Source: an uncultured Actinomycetes bacterium (GTDB lineage: Bacteria > Actinomycetota > Actinomycetes > Nanopelagicales > Nanopelagicaceae). Taken from it: a DNA stretch of 56,538 nt. The stretch lies in assembly GCA_903852815.1 (NCBI GenBank), contig CAINRW010000135.1:1-56538 (forward strand), given 5' to 3'. The notes beneath the pieces were generated by a model. The model searched no databases. It saw only the letters and a program-made list of their open reading frames with translations, and was not told where the DNA came from. Positions within the stretch are counted from its first letter, which is position 1. The number at the start of each line of letters is the position of its first letter. This document shows, piece after piece, positions 8,163-15,948 of the stretch. Made by a program: the position numbers and the translations under genes.

Positions 8163-9035
8163 ATGAACGAATTAGAAGCATCGTATGCAGAGTGCAAGAG
8201 ACTCAACTCTTTGCACGGCAAAACTTACTACCTTGCAACTTTGCTACTTCCTAAAACAAAGCGTAAATACGTTCATGCACTTTATGGTTTTGCGCGCTAT
8301 GCAGATGAAATCGTGGATGATCTCGAATCAACGCTCTCTGTAGCCGAAAAAGCCGAATTATTAGGTAATTGGGGAAAGAAAATACTGGCAGATCTCAAAA
8401 ATGGAACCAGTGATGACGCTGTTGGAAGAGCATTGATAGACACCGTTAATACTTTTAATATTCCACATGCTCATTTTGAAGCATTTCTTCATTCAATGAC
8501 AATGGATTTATCGGTCCAGGAGTATCAGAGTTACGACGATTTAATGGAGTATGTGTACGGTTCGGCAGCGGTCATCGGTCTAGAAATGGTTCCAGTTCTT
8601 GGTGCTCTTAGTGATGGTGCTTACGAATGCGCAGAGAAATTAGGTATCGCCTTTCAACTAGCAAACTTCATTCGTGATGTTGGTGAAGATCTAGATCGGG
8701 GACGAATCTATTTACCAATCGAAGAGTTAGCCGAACATGGTGTTACTCGAGAAATGTTGGAGGAGCGAATTTTGACTCCACAGATTATTAGCGCTTTGCA
8801 ATTTCAAATTAGTCGCGTTCGAGAACTTCAAAAAGAAGCAGCTCCAGGAATAGCAATGCTGGCTCCTTCAAGTCGGCCATGTATTGAGGCGGCAAGTGAG
8901 CTGTACTGCGCAATAGTGGATGAAGTAGAAAAGATCGGTTACGACATTTTTAATAAGCGGGCAAAAACCTCTACCGCCAGACGGTTACGTGTCTTTATTA
9001 TCGCTTATCTAAAGCGCCTAACCGTATCCAATTAG
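8163..9035 (+). CDS. crtB: Phytoene synthase
   Basis: This 290-residue squalene/phytoene synthase has the first aspartate-rich motif YADEIVDD (about residues 45-52) and the second, ANFIRDVGEDLDRGRIYLP. It condenses two GGPP to phytoene. Its ATG follows the crtI stop directly, so it is the third gene of the crtE-crtI-crtB operon. Its 3' end overlaps the convergent crtYd gene by 38 bases, leaving no space for a terminator on either strand. Confidence 0.95.
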   Translation: MNELEASYAECKRLNSLHGKTYYLATLLLPKTKRKYVHALYGFARYADEIVDDLESTLSVAEKAELLGNWGKKILADLKNGTSDDAVGRALIDTVNTFNIPHAHFEAFLHSMTMDLSVQEYQSYDDLMEYVYGSAAVIGLEMVPVLGALSDGAYECAEKLGIAFQLANFIRDVGEDLDRGRIYLPIEELAEHGVTREMLEERILTPQIISALQFQISRVRELQKEAAPGIAMLAPSSRPCIEAASELYCAIVDEVEKIGYDIFNKRAKTSTARRLRVFIIAYLKRLTVSN

Positions 9036-9297
9036 ATAAAACCGAAAGAACTAAGGCAAAGCCGAAAAATAAATCCTCTACTGGTGCACTCGCAACTCTG
9101 AGACCAATAATTGCATCTGGGCTATACATGACAATATTTCTTGAAGTAAGCCACCAATTAGTTAAGAGTTGAAAACTGACAATGATGAGATATGAGACCC
9201 AAAAAACTTTTCTTTTAAGTAATTTAGTCTCAAAGATGTACAAGTCAAAAACTATGGCAAGGACTGCAGCGCTTATCGCTAACTGGGTGTAAGTCAC
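8998..9297 (-). CDS. crtYd: Lycopene beta-cyclase subunit (CrtYd-type)
   Basis: This 99-residue protein has about three membrane helices and the cyclase-domain signature APVEDLFFGFAL near its C-terminus, a variant of the PxEE(Y/F)xFF motif. Actinobacterial lycopene cyclases work as heterodimers of two such small membrane subunits, which convert psi ends to beta rings. It overlaps the CrtYc-type subunit gene by four bases, so the two are co-translated. The 3' end overlaps crtB by 38 bases. Which ring type (beta or epsilon) is formed cannot be read from motifs alone. Confidence 0.85.
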   Translation of the reverse strand: MTYTQLAISAAVLAIVFDLYIFETKLLKRKVFWVSYLIIVSFQLLTNWWLTSRNIVMYSPDAIIGLRVASAPVEDLFFGFALVLSVLSNWIRLGALDKR

Positions 9298-9620
9298 GAT
9301 TCAACCCGCCAATGCTTTTTAACCGAACGAACTGCTTCGATTGTCATCAACGCCGCGATTGGGACTACTAAAAAAAATAAATATTCTTCAAGCGGGATAC
9401 ACCAAGGACCATAAATTCCTAAAATCTGTGTGTTATCAAAACGCCAGTGGCCATGGGCAATTGCGTACTTATCCCAGGCGATAAAGACAAAAGCTACTGG
9501 TGCGATAGAGAGCATTGCCCGCTTTATTTGTTTGAGCACTCCAACTTTTAAGAAAATCTCTAACCAAAATGATCCGGCAACGGTAAAAATGATCATGGCC
9601 AAATATCCATACTTTTGCAC
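9294..9620 (-). CDS. crtYc: Lycopene beta-cyclase subunit (CrtYc-type)
   Basis: This 108-residue membrane protein has FIAWDKYAIAHGHW, then GIYGPWCIPLEEYLFF, the textbook PLEEYLFF signature of the CrtYc half of heterodimeric lycopene cyclase. It is the first gene of a two-gene minus-strand unit with crtYd. The GTG start at 9620 has no ribosome binding site but lies six bases after a TAGCGT box, so it is probably leaderless. It is divergent from the TPP-riboswitch-controlled pnuT, with which it shares a promoter core. Confidence 0.9.
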   Translation of the reverse strand: MQKYGYLAMIIFTVAGSFWLEIFLKVGVLKQIKRAMLSIAPVAFVFIAWDKYAIAHGHWRFDNTQILGIYGPWCIPLEEYLFFLVVPIAALMTIEAVRSVKKHWRVES

Positions 9621-9626
9621 GAGTTA

Positions 9627-9636
9627 ACGCTACTCT
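9627..9636. promoter_or_regulatory. Bidirectional promoter core for crtYc and the TPP-riboswitch transcript
   Basis: The element ACGCTACTCT fits ANNNTANNNT. On the minus strand TAGCGT (9627-9632) is six bases before the crtYc GTG. On the plus strand TACTCT (9631-9636) would start RNA near 9643, exactly where the TPP riboswitch begins. The boxes share TA at 9631-9632. Confidence 0.65.
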
Positions 9637-9641
9637 AATAA

Positions 9642-9723
9642 CCACGGGAGCCGTATCTGGCTGAGAGGGTTTGAAATTCAAACCGACCGATTGACCCGTC
9701 CGGTAATGCGGACGCGGAAAGGA
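9642..9723 (+). promoter_or_regulatory. TPP riboswitch (THI element)
   Basis: The conserved THI-box features appear in order: CGGGAGCCG at the 5' side, GGCTGAGAGGG (the CUGAGA core, 9659-9669), GACCCGT, then CGGTAATGCGG and GCGGAAAGGA at the 3' side. The 3' end supplies the AAGGA ribosome binding site for the ATG at 9732. Ligand binding should therefore hide the site and block translation. No terminator-like hairpin with a T-run follows, which favours translational control. Confidence 0.92.
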
Positions 9724-9731
9724 ATGTTCCT

Positions 9732-10307
9732 ATGTCCACGATTTTATTTACTGCCTGGGGTTATCAAGTCTCAGTTCTAGAATTCGTATCTGCTATTACT
9801 TCGCTCATTGGCGTTTGGCTAGGAACTACCGGTAAGCGAATTACTTGGCCATGGTGGGCAATTAGCAGTGCGCTTTATCTTGTCTTTTTTTACCAAGCCA
9901 AACTTTATGCAAGCTCATTGCTGCAAATTGTTTTCATAGTAGCCGCGGTATGGGGCTGGAGAGATTGGGCACCGACGGGTGCCGTTCCTGGCTTCCTCAC
10001 TAAACGCCATCGAATCTATTGGTTATTACTAACGCTTGCCTCTGTTTTATTACTCGCCCCTGTTCTTTCAAAAATTGGTGCCGCCGCAACATGGTCAGAT
10101 GCCTTCTTGCTTATTGGTTCCCTCGTCGCACAAATTCTGATGGTGTATGAAAAAGTTGAATCATGGGTTCTCTGGCTCATAGTTGATGCCGCCGGAACTA
10201 TTGAATATGCATATTATGGATATTGGTTCACTGCTCTTCTTTATGCAATATTTACTGTAGTTGCAGTCGTGGGTTGGAAGCGTTGGTATGACTCTCGTAG
10301 CAATTGA
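9732..10307 (+). CDS. pnuT: PnuT-type thiamine transporter (PnuC family)
   Basis: This 191-residue protein has about seven membrane helices and PnuC-family features: an early GVWLGTTGKRITWPWW turn, AAVWGWRDW in the middle, and a second aromatic WKRW near the end. PnuC proteins move nicotinamide riboside by facilitated diffusion. Members placed behind a TPP riboswitch, as here, belong to the PnuT group that imports thiamine. The ribosome binding site is the last part of the riboswitch. The following kinase gene starts 20 bases inside its 3' end. Facilitated import needs an intracellular kinase to trap the substrate. Confidence 0.88.
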   Translation: MSTILFTAWGYQVSVLEFVSAITSLIGVWLGTTGKRITWPWWAISSALYLVFFYQAKLYASSLLQIVFIVAAVWGWRDWAPTGAVPGFLTKRHRIYWLLLTLASVLLLAPVLSKIGAAATWSDAFLLIGSLVAQILMVYEKVESWVLWLIVDAAGTIEYAYYGYWFTALLYAIFTVVAVVGWKRWYDSRSN

Positions 10308-10779
10308 TGGCCGTGCTGGTGCTGGCAAGACAACGCTTGCTACAAAACTTGCACGTGAGTGGTCTAACAAGAATTCGGTCGCAATTATCCATATGGATGA
10401 TTTGTACAATGGCTGGGACGATGCGTTGAGTGAGTCACTGACGTATTCCTTGCAAGATATTGTCAGAAGGCATTTATCTGGAGAACTTATTGAATATAAA
10501 AAATATAACTGGATTACCCAACAATTTGATGAAGTTGAGATCATCGAACCTGTAGATATTCTCATCCTCGAAGGGGTCGGTGCTGGACAGAAATCCGTAC
10601 GAGATGCAGGCGCATCGCTTTATTGGCTCGATATTGAGCCTGATGTTGGAATCACGAGAGTTTTAAATCGCGATGGACACCACATTGCAGATGAAATGGC
10701 GCGTTGGATGGTGCGCCAAGAGCTTCATTTTTTGTCAGATAAGACACGCGAAAACGCAGAACACATTCTTAGTTCGTAG
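10288..10779 (+). CDS. P-loop kinase, uridine kinase-like, co-transcribed with pnuT
   Basis: This 163-residue protein has a Walker A motif (DGRAGAGKTTLA) at its start, an IIHMDDLYNGWDD segment typical of uridine kinase-like NTPases, and ILILEGVGAG as the Walker B region. The family is common in actinobacteria with no settled substrate. The ATG at 10288 is preferred because it puts the P-loop strand at the N-terminus; an upstream ATG at 10261 adds nine residues. It overlaps pnuT by 20 bases and so lies under the TPP riboswitch. By inference it could phosphorylate thiamine or a pyrimidine precursor; a general nucleoside kinase is the alternative. Confidence 0.75.
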   Translation: MTLVAIDGRAGAGKTTLATKLAREWSNKNSVAIIHMDDLYNGWDDALSESLTYSLQDIVRRHLSGELIEYKKYNWITQQFDEVEIIEPVDILILEGVGAGQKSVRDAGASLYWLDIEPDVGITRVLNRDGHHIADEMARWMVRQELHFLSDKTRENAEHILSS

Positions 10780-10791
10780 GTAAGTTAGCCC

Positions 10792-10797
10792 TAAAAT
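10792..10797 (+). promoter_or_regulatory. -10 box for the PASTA kinase gene (leaderless)
   Basis: TAAAAT lies seven bases before the ATG at 10805, and no purine-rich ribosome binding site is present. The spacing puts the transcription start at or next to the start codon. Confidence 0.5.
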
Positions 10798-10804
10798 TCA
10801 CGAT

Positions 10805-12706
10805 ATGTCTGACCTGTCGGGAGAACTCATTGATAGTCGTTATCAATTAATTCGACAGATTGCTAACGGTGGGATGGCTTCGATTTATGAAGCCCTTGAT
10901 ACTCGCCTCGACCGCAAGGTTGCAGTCAAAATAATGCACCCTCACTTAGCTCAAGATGAAGCTTTCGTTGGCCGGTTTATCCGAGAAGCTAAAGCGGCGG
11001 CGGCACTTACTCATCCAAATATTGTTGCAGTGCAAGATCAAGGTTGGAATCAAAATGGTGTTCCCGCTGTTTTTATCGTGATGGAGTTGATTGAGGGCCA
11101 TACGCTACGAGATTATTTAAATGAGCGCGGAAAATTTGAAGTTAATGATGCAATAAATTATTTGACTCCAATTTTAAGTGCCTTAGCGGCAGCTCATAAT
11201 GTTGGAATTGTTCATCGAGATATAAAACCTGAAAATATTCTCGTCTCCAATGAGGGGCGAGTGAAAATTGCAGATTTTGGTCTTGCTCGCGGTGAATTAA
11301 TTGGTTCAACCATGACTGCTGAGTCAAGCATCATCTTAGGCTCGGTTTCATATCTCTCACCTGAGCAAGTTCAACGTGGGGTGGCCGATTCCAGAAGTGA
11401 TGTTTATGCCGTAGGAATCGTGGCTTACGAAATGCTCATTGGCGAGAAGCCCTTTCTTGGCGACTCCCCTATTCAAATCGCCTACATGCACGTGCATGAA
11501 GAAATTCCTGCGCTTTCAAGTAAACGCAAAGATATTCCAAGTAATTTGTCACAGTTGATTCAAAGTGCGACAAATAGGGACCCAGATAAACGTCCTAGAA
11601 CTGCTGGAGAATTTCTCAAATCTTTAGAGAAGATACAAATTGAATTAGATCCAAAGACAAATCAGATGAAATTAGAACTTGATTTACCCGTGGAACCAAT
11701 CAGAGAAAAAGCGCGAAGTAAGGTGAAAAAAACCGTGAGAGAAGAACCGACTGAAAAATCCCTAGAAGTTGAGCACAGCGAAAAAATTGAGATTTCACGT
11801 GCCAAAAAACGTCGCCCAAGTAAGCGGGTAAGGCGTAATCGTAAAGTTGCACTTCTGTTAGCTATTTCCTTAGGAGTTGCAGGTTGGTGGGCACTTGTGG
11901 GTCCTGGATCGCGGGTAGTTGTTCCTTCAGTAATCGGCGGAACGGTCGAAGAAGCGATGAGTGCATTTAAGCCTCTAGGAATCACCGCAGTCGTTGCGGA
12001 AAAGAAATTTGATGAAGAAATTAAAAATGGCGCAATCATAGAATCTGTTCCAGCTGGTGGCGGTCGAGTAGATGCCGGTGGACAAGTTAAGTTAATTATC
12101 TCCAAGGGACCAGAGCGCTACATAGTTCCCCCAGTTGCAGGTTTGACACCTGATGCAGCAAACGCCGCAATTGCAAAAACTCCACTTAAAATCGGCACAC
12201 CTACTGAAGTTTTTAACTCTGAAGTCCCCCAGGGCTATGTGATTTCTGCCAATCCAGCATCTGGAACAAAAGTTAAGAAAGATGTCGAAGTCTCTCTTGT
12301 CATAAGCAAAGGCGCAGAAACAGTTTCACTAACAAGCTATGTTGGAAAAATTGGTGAGCAAGCACTTAACGAGTTAACGGATGCAGGATTTACTGTCTCT
12401 TCACGATATGTATTTGATGAAACCCTCTTATCCGGACTAGTTATCTCACAAGAGCCTTCTGGTATTGAATCCGCGCCTAAAGGTTCGAAAATTATTCTTG
12501 TAATTTCAAAGGGTTCTCAATACGTCTTTATTCCTAATCTTTTCTCTATCGATGAGACTAAAGCCGTTAAGGCTCTTCAAGATCTTGACTTAAAAGTTGT
12601 GGTTAAGAAAATGGGCAAGAAAACGATTAAGAAAGTTACCAATGTTGCACCAAAGGTTGGAAGTAAAGTTAAACGTGGCAGCACGGTCACAATTACCGTA
12701 GGGTAA
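10805..12706 (+). CDS. PASTA-domain Ser/Thr protein kinase (PknB/Stk1 family)
   Basis: This 633-residue transmembrane kinase has a cytosolic kinase domain (about residues 10-280). It shows IANGGMASIYEA (glycine loop), VAVKIM (ATP lysine), HRDIKPENIL (catalytic loop) and ADFGLAR. A basic juxtamembrane region follows, then one membrane helix at about 347-366. Outside are four PASTA repeats (about 371-633), each ending in a VxLxISKG-like strand. Such kinases sense peptidoglycan fragments and control growth and division. Unlike PknB in the usual pknAB-pbpA-rodA cluster, it stands alone next to nfo, so it resembles the PknL-type solitary arrangement. Start context is leaderless. Confidence 0.92.
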   Translation: MSDLSGELIDSRYQLIRQIANGGMASIYEALDTRLDRKVAVKIMHPHLAQDEAFVGRFIREAKAAAALTHPNIVAVQDQGWNQNGVPAVFIVMELIEGHTLRDYLNERGKFEVNDAINYLTPILSALAAAHNVGIVHRDIKPENILVSNEGRVKIADFGLARGELIGSTMTAESSIILGSVSYLSPEQVQRGVADSRSDVYAVGIVAYEMLIGEKPFLGDSPIQIAYMHVHEEIPALSSKRKDIPSNLSQLIQSATNRDPDKRPRTAGEFLKSLEKIQIELDPKTNQMKLELDLPVEPIREKARSKVKKTVREEPTEKSLEVEHSEKIEISRAKKRRPSKRVRRNRKVALLLAISLGVAGWWALVGPGSRVVVPSVIGGTVEEAMSAFKPLGITAVVAEKKFDEEIKNGAIIESVPAGGGRVDAGGQVKLIISKGPERYIVPPVAGLTPDAANAAIAKTPLKIGTPTEVFNSEVPQGYVISANPASGTKVKKDVEVSLVISKGAETVSLTSYVGKIGEQALNELTDAGFTVSSRYVFDETLLSGLVISQEPSGIESAPKGSKIILVISKGSQYVFIPNLFSIDETKAVKALQDLDLKVVVKKMGKKTIKKVTNVAPKVGSKVKRGSTVTITVG

Positions 12707-12710
12707 GCCA

Positions 12711-13580
12711 ATGTCTAAAGCGATGAAAAAGCCACGCATTGGCGCCCATGTACCGACTACCGGAGGCATGGCTAAACGTTCAATTGAATATGCCCAAACA
12801 ATTGAGGCAAGTGCTATTCAGGTCTTTGCATCAAGTCCTCGCATGTGGGCTATGCCTGCGGCCAAACCAGAGTTAGACGAGGCCTACAAAATCAAAGCTG
12901 CAGAAATGGATTTGGAGACTTACGTCCATGCGCCCTTCCTTATTAACTTGGGATCACCTACTGAAGCCACATATTTAAATTCTTTAGCATCCACGAAATA
13001 TTCACTTCAGCGCGCACACGACATCGGAGCCCTTGGCGCAGTCATTCACACTGGATCGGCCGTTGATGCCACGCACGTTGTTAAAGCGTGGAAACAGATT
13101 CACGAAGGCATGATGCCAATTCTCAATGAACTCAATGATGACTCACCGTATCTTTTACTAGAGCCAACTGCTGGCCAAGGTCAATCTTTAGTCAAGAAGT
13201 TAGATGATTTGGCACATTACTTAAAAGCCCTTGAGTATCACCCTAAAGTAGGTATTTGTTTAGATACATGCCATGTTTTTGCTGCAGGACACGACATCTC
13301 AGTAAAAGGTGGCATGCACGCAACGATTGACCTCCTTGTTGAAATTGCAGGTATCGAACGTTTCCAGCTAGTTCATGCAAATGATTCGATGGATGTTTGC
13401 GGAGCTTTAAAAGATCGCCACCAAAATATTGGCGACGGGCACATCGGCATAGAACCATTCGCTGAATTATTAGCGCATCCAGCCGTTGCTAACGCCCCAC
13501 TAATTTTGGAGACTCCAGGTATGGAGGAGAAACACAAACCAGAAGTTGCGCTGCTAAAAAAGCTACGAGATAAAAAGTGA
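12711..13580 (+). CDS. nfo: Endonuclease IV (AP endonuclease)
   Basis: This 289-residue TIM-barrel DNA repair enzyme cleaves the backbone 5' of abasic sites. It shows the family zinc-ligand signatures: IGAHVPTTGG near the start, THAPFLINL-like YVHAPFLINL, LDTCHVFAAGHD, HANDS, then DRHQNIGDGHIG and a final LILETPG. It follows the PASTA kinase after four bases, which suggests co-transcription. An internal ATG at 12723 is an alternative start. Its stop overlaps the following transporter start as GTGA. Confidence 0.92.
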   Translation: MSKAMKKPRIGAHVPTTGGMAKRSIEYAQTIEASAIQVFASSPRMWAMPAAKPELDEAYKIKAAEMDLETYVHAPFLINLGSPTEATYLNSLASTKYSLQRAHDIGALGAVIHTGSAVDATHVVKAWKQIHEGMMPILNELNDDSPYLLLEPTAGQGQSLVKKLDDLAHYLKALEYHPKVGICLDTCHVFAAGHDISVKGGMHATIDLLVEIAGIERFQLVHANDSMDVCGALKDRHQNIGDGHIGIEPFAELLAHPAVANAPLILETPGMEEKHKPEVALLKKLRDKK

Positions 13581-14443
13581 GCAATGCACGCCATCTATTA
13601 AAAATGAAGTTAGCCCCTTGGGCGCTTTTGGTTGTGGCAATGGCATGGGGTTGGGCCTTTGTCATCATGAAGGACGCAATCGCAAGGCAAAGCGTAAATA
13701 ATTTTCTTTTTACAAGATTTTCTGTTGCCGCTCTTGTCATGCTTATTATCCGTCCACAAGTCGTAAAGTTGTTTACGCGCGAACTTCTACTTCGTGCAGC
13801 AACTGCCGGAAGTTTCTTAGGTGCAGGTTACATTTTCCAAACTCTTGGTCTTGATCGAACTGGGGCTGCAATAACAGGATTTGTTACCGGTCTGTATATT
13901 GTTTTAACGCCACTTTTCGCTTGGCTCATTCTGAAAGAGAAAATAAATAGATTTACATGGATTTGTATTGGTATCGCCACGATTGGTCTTGGCTTACTTT
14001 CCATTCATGGTCTTACTATTGGTTTTGGAGAAATCCTGGTTTTTTGCAGTGCGATTTTCTATGCCCTGCACATCATTGCACTCAGCCGATGGAGCTCAGG
14101 TCGTGACACATATGCAATGACTGTTATACAACTTGCCATGTGCGCCTTGCTCTCAGGTTTAGCGTCAATTCCACAGGGGTATTCATTACCACCAGATTCT
14201 GGTGTCTGGGGAGTTGTGATTTTCACGGCCGTATTTGCAACAGTAATCGCTTTCATCGTTCAAACCTGGGCACAAGCACATATGAGTCCAACAAAAGTTG
14301 CCGTGATTTTGACTATGGAGGTTGTTTTTGCTGCGATTTTTGCCATCATCTTTGGCGGTGAATCCCTTACATTACAAAGTGCACTAGGTGGCATCTTGGT
14401 AGTCAGCGCTATGTATTTGATAGTTATTAAAGAGTCCAAGTAG
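13577..14443 (+). CDS. EamA/DMT-family membrane transporter
   Basis: This 288-residue protein has about ten membrane helices in two repeated EamA halves. The first starts ALLVVAMAWGWAFVIMK; the second begins near FGEILVFCSAIFYALH. DMT family members are drug/metabolite exporters, often for amino acids or nucleobases. The GTG at 13577 overlaps the nfo stop; an ATG at 13604 would give a shorter N-terminus. The substrate is unknown. Its TAG stop doubles as the first bases of the -10 box of the following gene. Confidence 0.85.
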   Translation: MSNARHLLKMKLAPWALLVVAMAWGWAFVIMKDAIARQSVNNFLFTRFSVAALVMLIIRPQVVKLFTRELLLRAATAGSFLGAGYIFQTLGLDRTGAAITGFVTGLYIVLTPLFAWLILKEKINRFTWICIGIATIGLGLLSIHGLTIGFGEILVFCSAIFYALHIIALSRWSSGRDTYAMTVIQLAMCALLSGLASIPQGYSLPPDSGVWGVVIFTAVFATVIAFIVQTWAQAHMSPTKVAVILTMEVVFAAIFAIIFGGESLTLQSALGGILVVSAMYLIVIKESK

Positions 14444-14446
14444 GCT
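14441..14446 (+). promoter_or_regulatory. -10 box for ltaE, formed over the upstream stop codon
   Basis: TAGGCT lies seven bases before the ATG at 14454. Its first three bases are the TAG stop of the preceding transporter gene. No ribosome binding site is present, which fits a leaderless start. Confidence 0.5.
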
Positions 14447-14453
14447 CGCACAC

Positions 14454-15491
14454 ATGGCTATAGATCTTCGCTCCGACACGGTTACGCGCCCTTCACCTGG
14501 AATGCGTGAGGCTATTTCTTCGGCCGCAGTCGGTGATGATGTCTATGGCGATGATCCAACAGTTAACTCTCTTGAAGAGCGCGTAGCTTCAATGTTTGGA
14601 AAAGAGGCCGGTGTTTTTACGCCGACTGGATCGTTGGCCAATCAATTAGGTATTCGCATGCTGGTTAACCCAGGTGAAGAGTTACTTGCTGAAACTAATT
14701 CACATATAGTGCGCGCCGAACTTGGCGCAGCTGCAGTTTTTTCCGGAATCACTACGCGAACTTGGCCTGCTCGTAACGGTCTATTAAAGGCCGCCGATGC
14801 GCTAGAAATTGCTCGACCAAATTCAGGGCCTTACTTAGTTTCTACCACTGCTATCGCCGTTGAAAATACTCATAACTTTGGCGGCGGAACGGTGCAGCCG
14901 ATATCTGAAATTGCTTCCTTAAAGAAGGGCGCTGATGATTTGGGTCTAGCTCTGCATTTAGATGGTGCTCGAATCTGGAATGCCCATATTGCATCAGGTA
15001 TCGCTTTGGCAGAATATGGAAAATATTTTGACACTGTGAGCGTTTGCTTATCTAAAGGATTAGGTGCACCTGTTGGCTCGGTGTTACTTTCCACTAAGGC
15101 ACGTATTGATAAGGCGCGCGTATGGCGCAAACGCTACGGTGCAGGAATGCGTCAGATAGGTTTACTTGCCGCAGCTGGCCATTACGCTTTAGATAATAAT
15201 CTTGGGCGCTTAAGTGAAGATCATCGCCGCGCAAAAGAGTTAGCAATAGCAATTCATGCAATTGATGCTTCGCTCATTACTCCCGATGAAGTTCACACCA
15301 ACATCGTCGGTTTGGATTTAAGTCAACTTCCTATTTCAGCATCGGAACTTGCAACGCGCTGTCGTGAAAAAGGGTTATGGATTAGTGCGCTTGGACCAAC
15401 GTATGCCCGCTTGGTTACTCACTTAGATTTTGATGATGCGCAGTGCGCAGAAGCAATTGAAATTTTAAAAGTAGCCCTCGTGGCGCAATAG
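14454..15491 (+). CDS. ltaE: Low-specificity L-threonine aldolase
   Basis: This 345-residue PLP enzyme of the beta-eliminating lyase / fold-type I group starts with the family N-terminus IDLRSDTVTRPSPGMR. VGDDVYGDDPTVN follows. LHLDGARIWNA holds the PLP-ring aspartate, and SVCLSKGLGAPVGS contains the Schiff-base lysine. It cleaves threonine or allo-threonine to glycine and acetaldehyde. Length and motifs are complete. Its 3' end overlaps the convergent ogt gene by 27 bases. The start appears leaderless. Confidence 0.92.
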   Translation: MAIDLRSDTVTRPSPGMREAISSAAVGDDVYGDDPTVNSLEERVASMFGKEAGVFTPTGSLANQLGIRMLVNPGEELLAETNSHIVRAELGAAAVFSGITTRTWPARNGLLKAADALEIARPNSGPYLVSTTAIAVENTHNFGGGTVQPISEIASLKKGADDLGLALHLDGARIWNAHIASGIALAEYGKYFDTVSVCLSKGLGAPVGSVLLSTKARIDKARVWRKRYGAGMRQIGLLAAAGHYALDNNLGRLSEDHRRAKELAIAIHAIDASLITPDEVHTNIVGLDLSQLPISASELATRCREKGLWISALGPTYARLVTHLDFDDAQCAEAIEILKVALVAQ

Positions 15492-15938
15492 CCACTCTTT
15501 CTTAGAAACTCCATAGGCATAATTACCTAACGCTCCCCCGGTTTTAACTACTCGGTGGCAGGGCACTACTAGCATGATTGCATTATTTGCGCACGCACTT
15601 CCTGCCGCGCGAACTGCTGCTGGTGATCCTGCACGTCGTGCTAATTCAGAGTATGACAAAGTTTTTCCAGCGGCGATTTTTCGCATTGCTTTCCATGATG
15701 CCTGAGAAAAAGCTGCACCAGGCTGACTCACTTTAATTCCATTGATTGCATTGATGTCCCCATCAAAATAATCTTTAATCAAATCGCTAATGACTGGAAT
15801 AGATTTAACTACTTGAACATCTTTCCCAGCTTTAAATGCACCTATTGTTGAGAGATTGGCACCAATAAGTATTTGGTCATTGGCTAACAAATTAAGGTTG
15901 CCAATTGGGGTTTTGAAAGTGGTTACTAGAAGTGGCAC
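15465..15938 (-). CDS. ogt: Methylated-DNA--protein-cysteine methyltransferase
   Basis: This roughly 157-residue repair protein takes alkyl groups from O6-alkylguanine onto its own cysteine. The active site is VVPCHRVV, preceded by the helix-turn-helix region SYSELARRAGSPAAVRAAG with the arginine finger. The N-terminal domain begins TTFKTPIGNLNLLA. The GTG at 15938 is preferred: longer in-frame starts (to 15992) would read into the DAHP synthase gene and give a non-homologous N-terminus. It lies 11 bases after the stop of the DAHP synthase gene and probably shares its transcript. Confidence 0.88.
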   Translation of the reverse strand: MPLLVTTFKTPIGNLNLLANDQILIGANLSTIGAFKAGKDVQVVKSIPVISDLIKDYFDGDINAINGIKVSQPGAAFSQASWKAMRKIAAGKTLSYSELARRAGSPAAVRAAGSACANNAIMLVVPCHRVVKTGGALGNYAYGVSKKEWLLRHEGYF

Positions 15939-15948
15939 AGGTAGAAAA

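Noticed and set aside
9732-10307. Reading pnuT as a nicotinamide riboside transporter (PnuC)
   Set aside because: The TPP riboswitch directly in front points to thiamine, and no NAD salvage gene is nearby.
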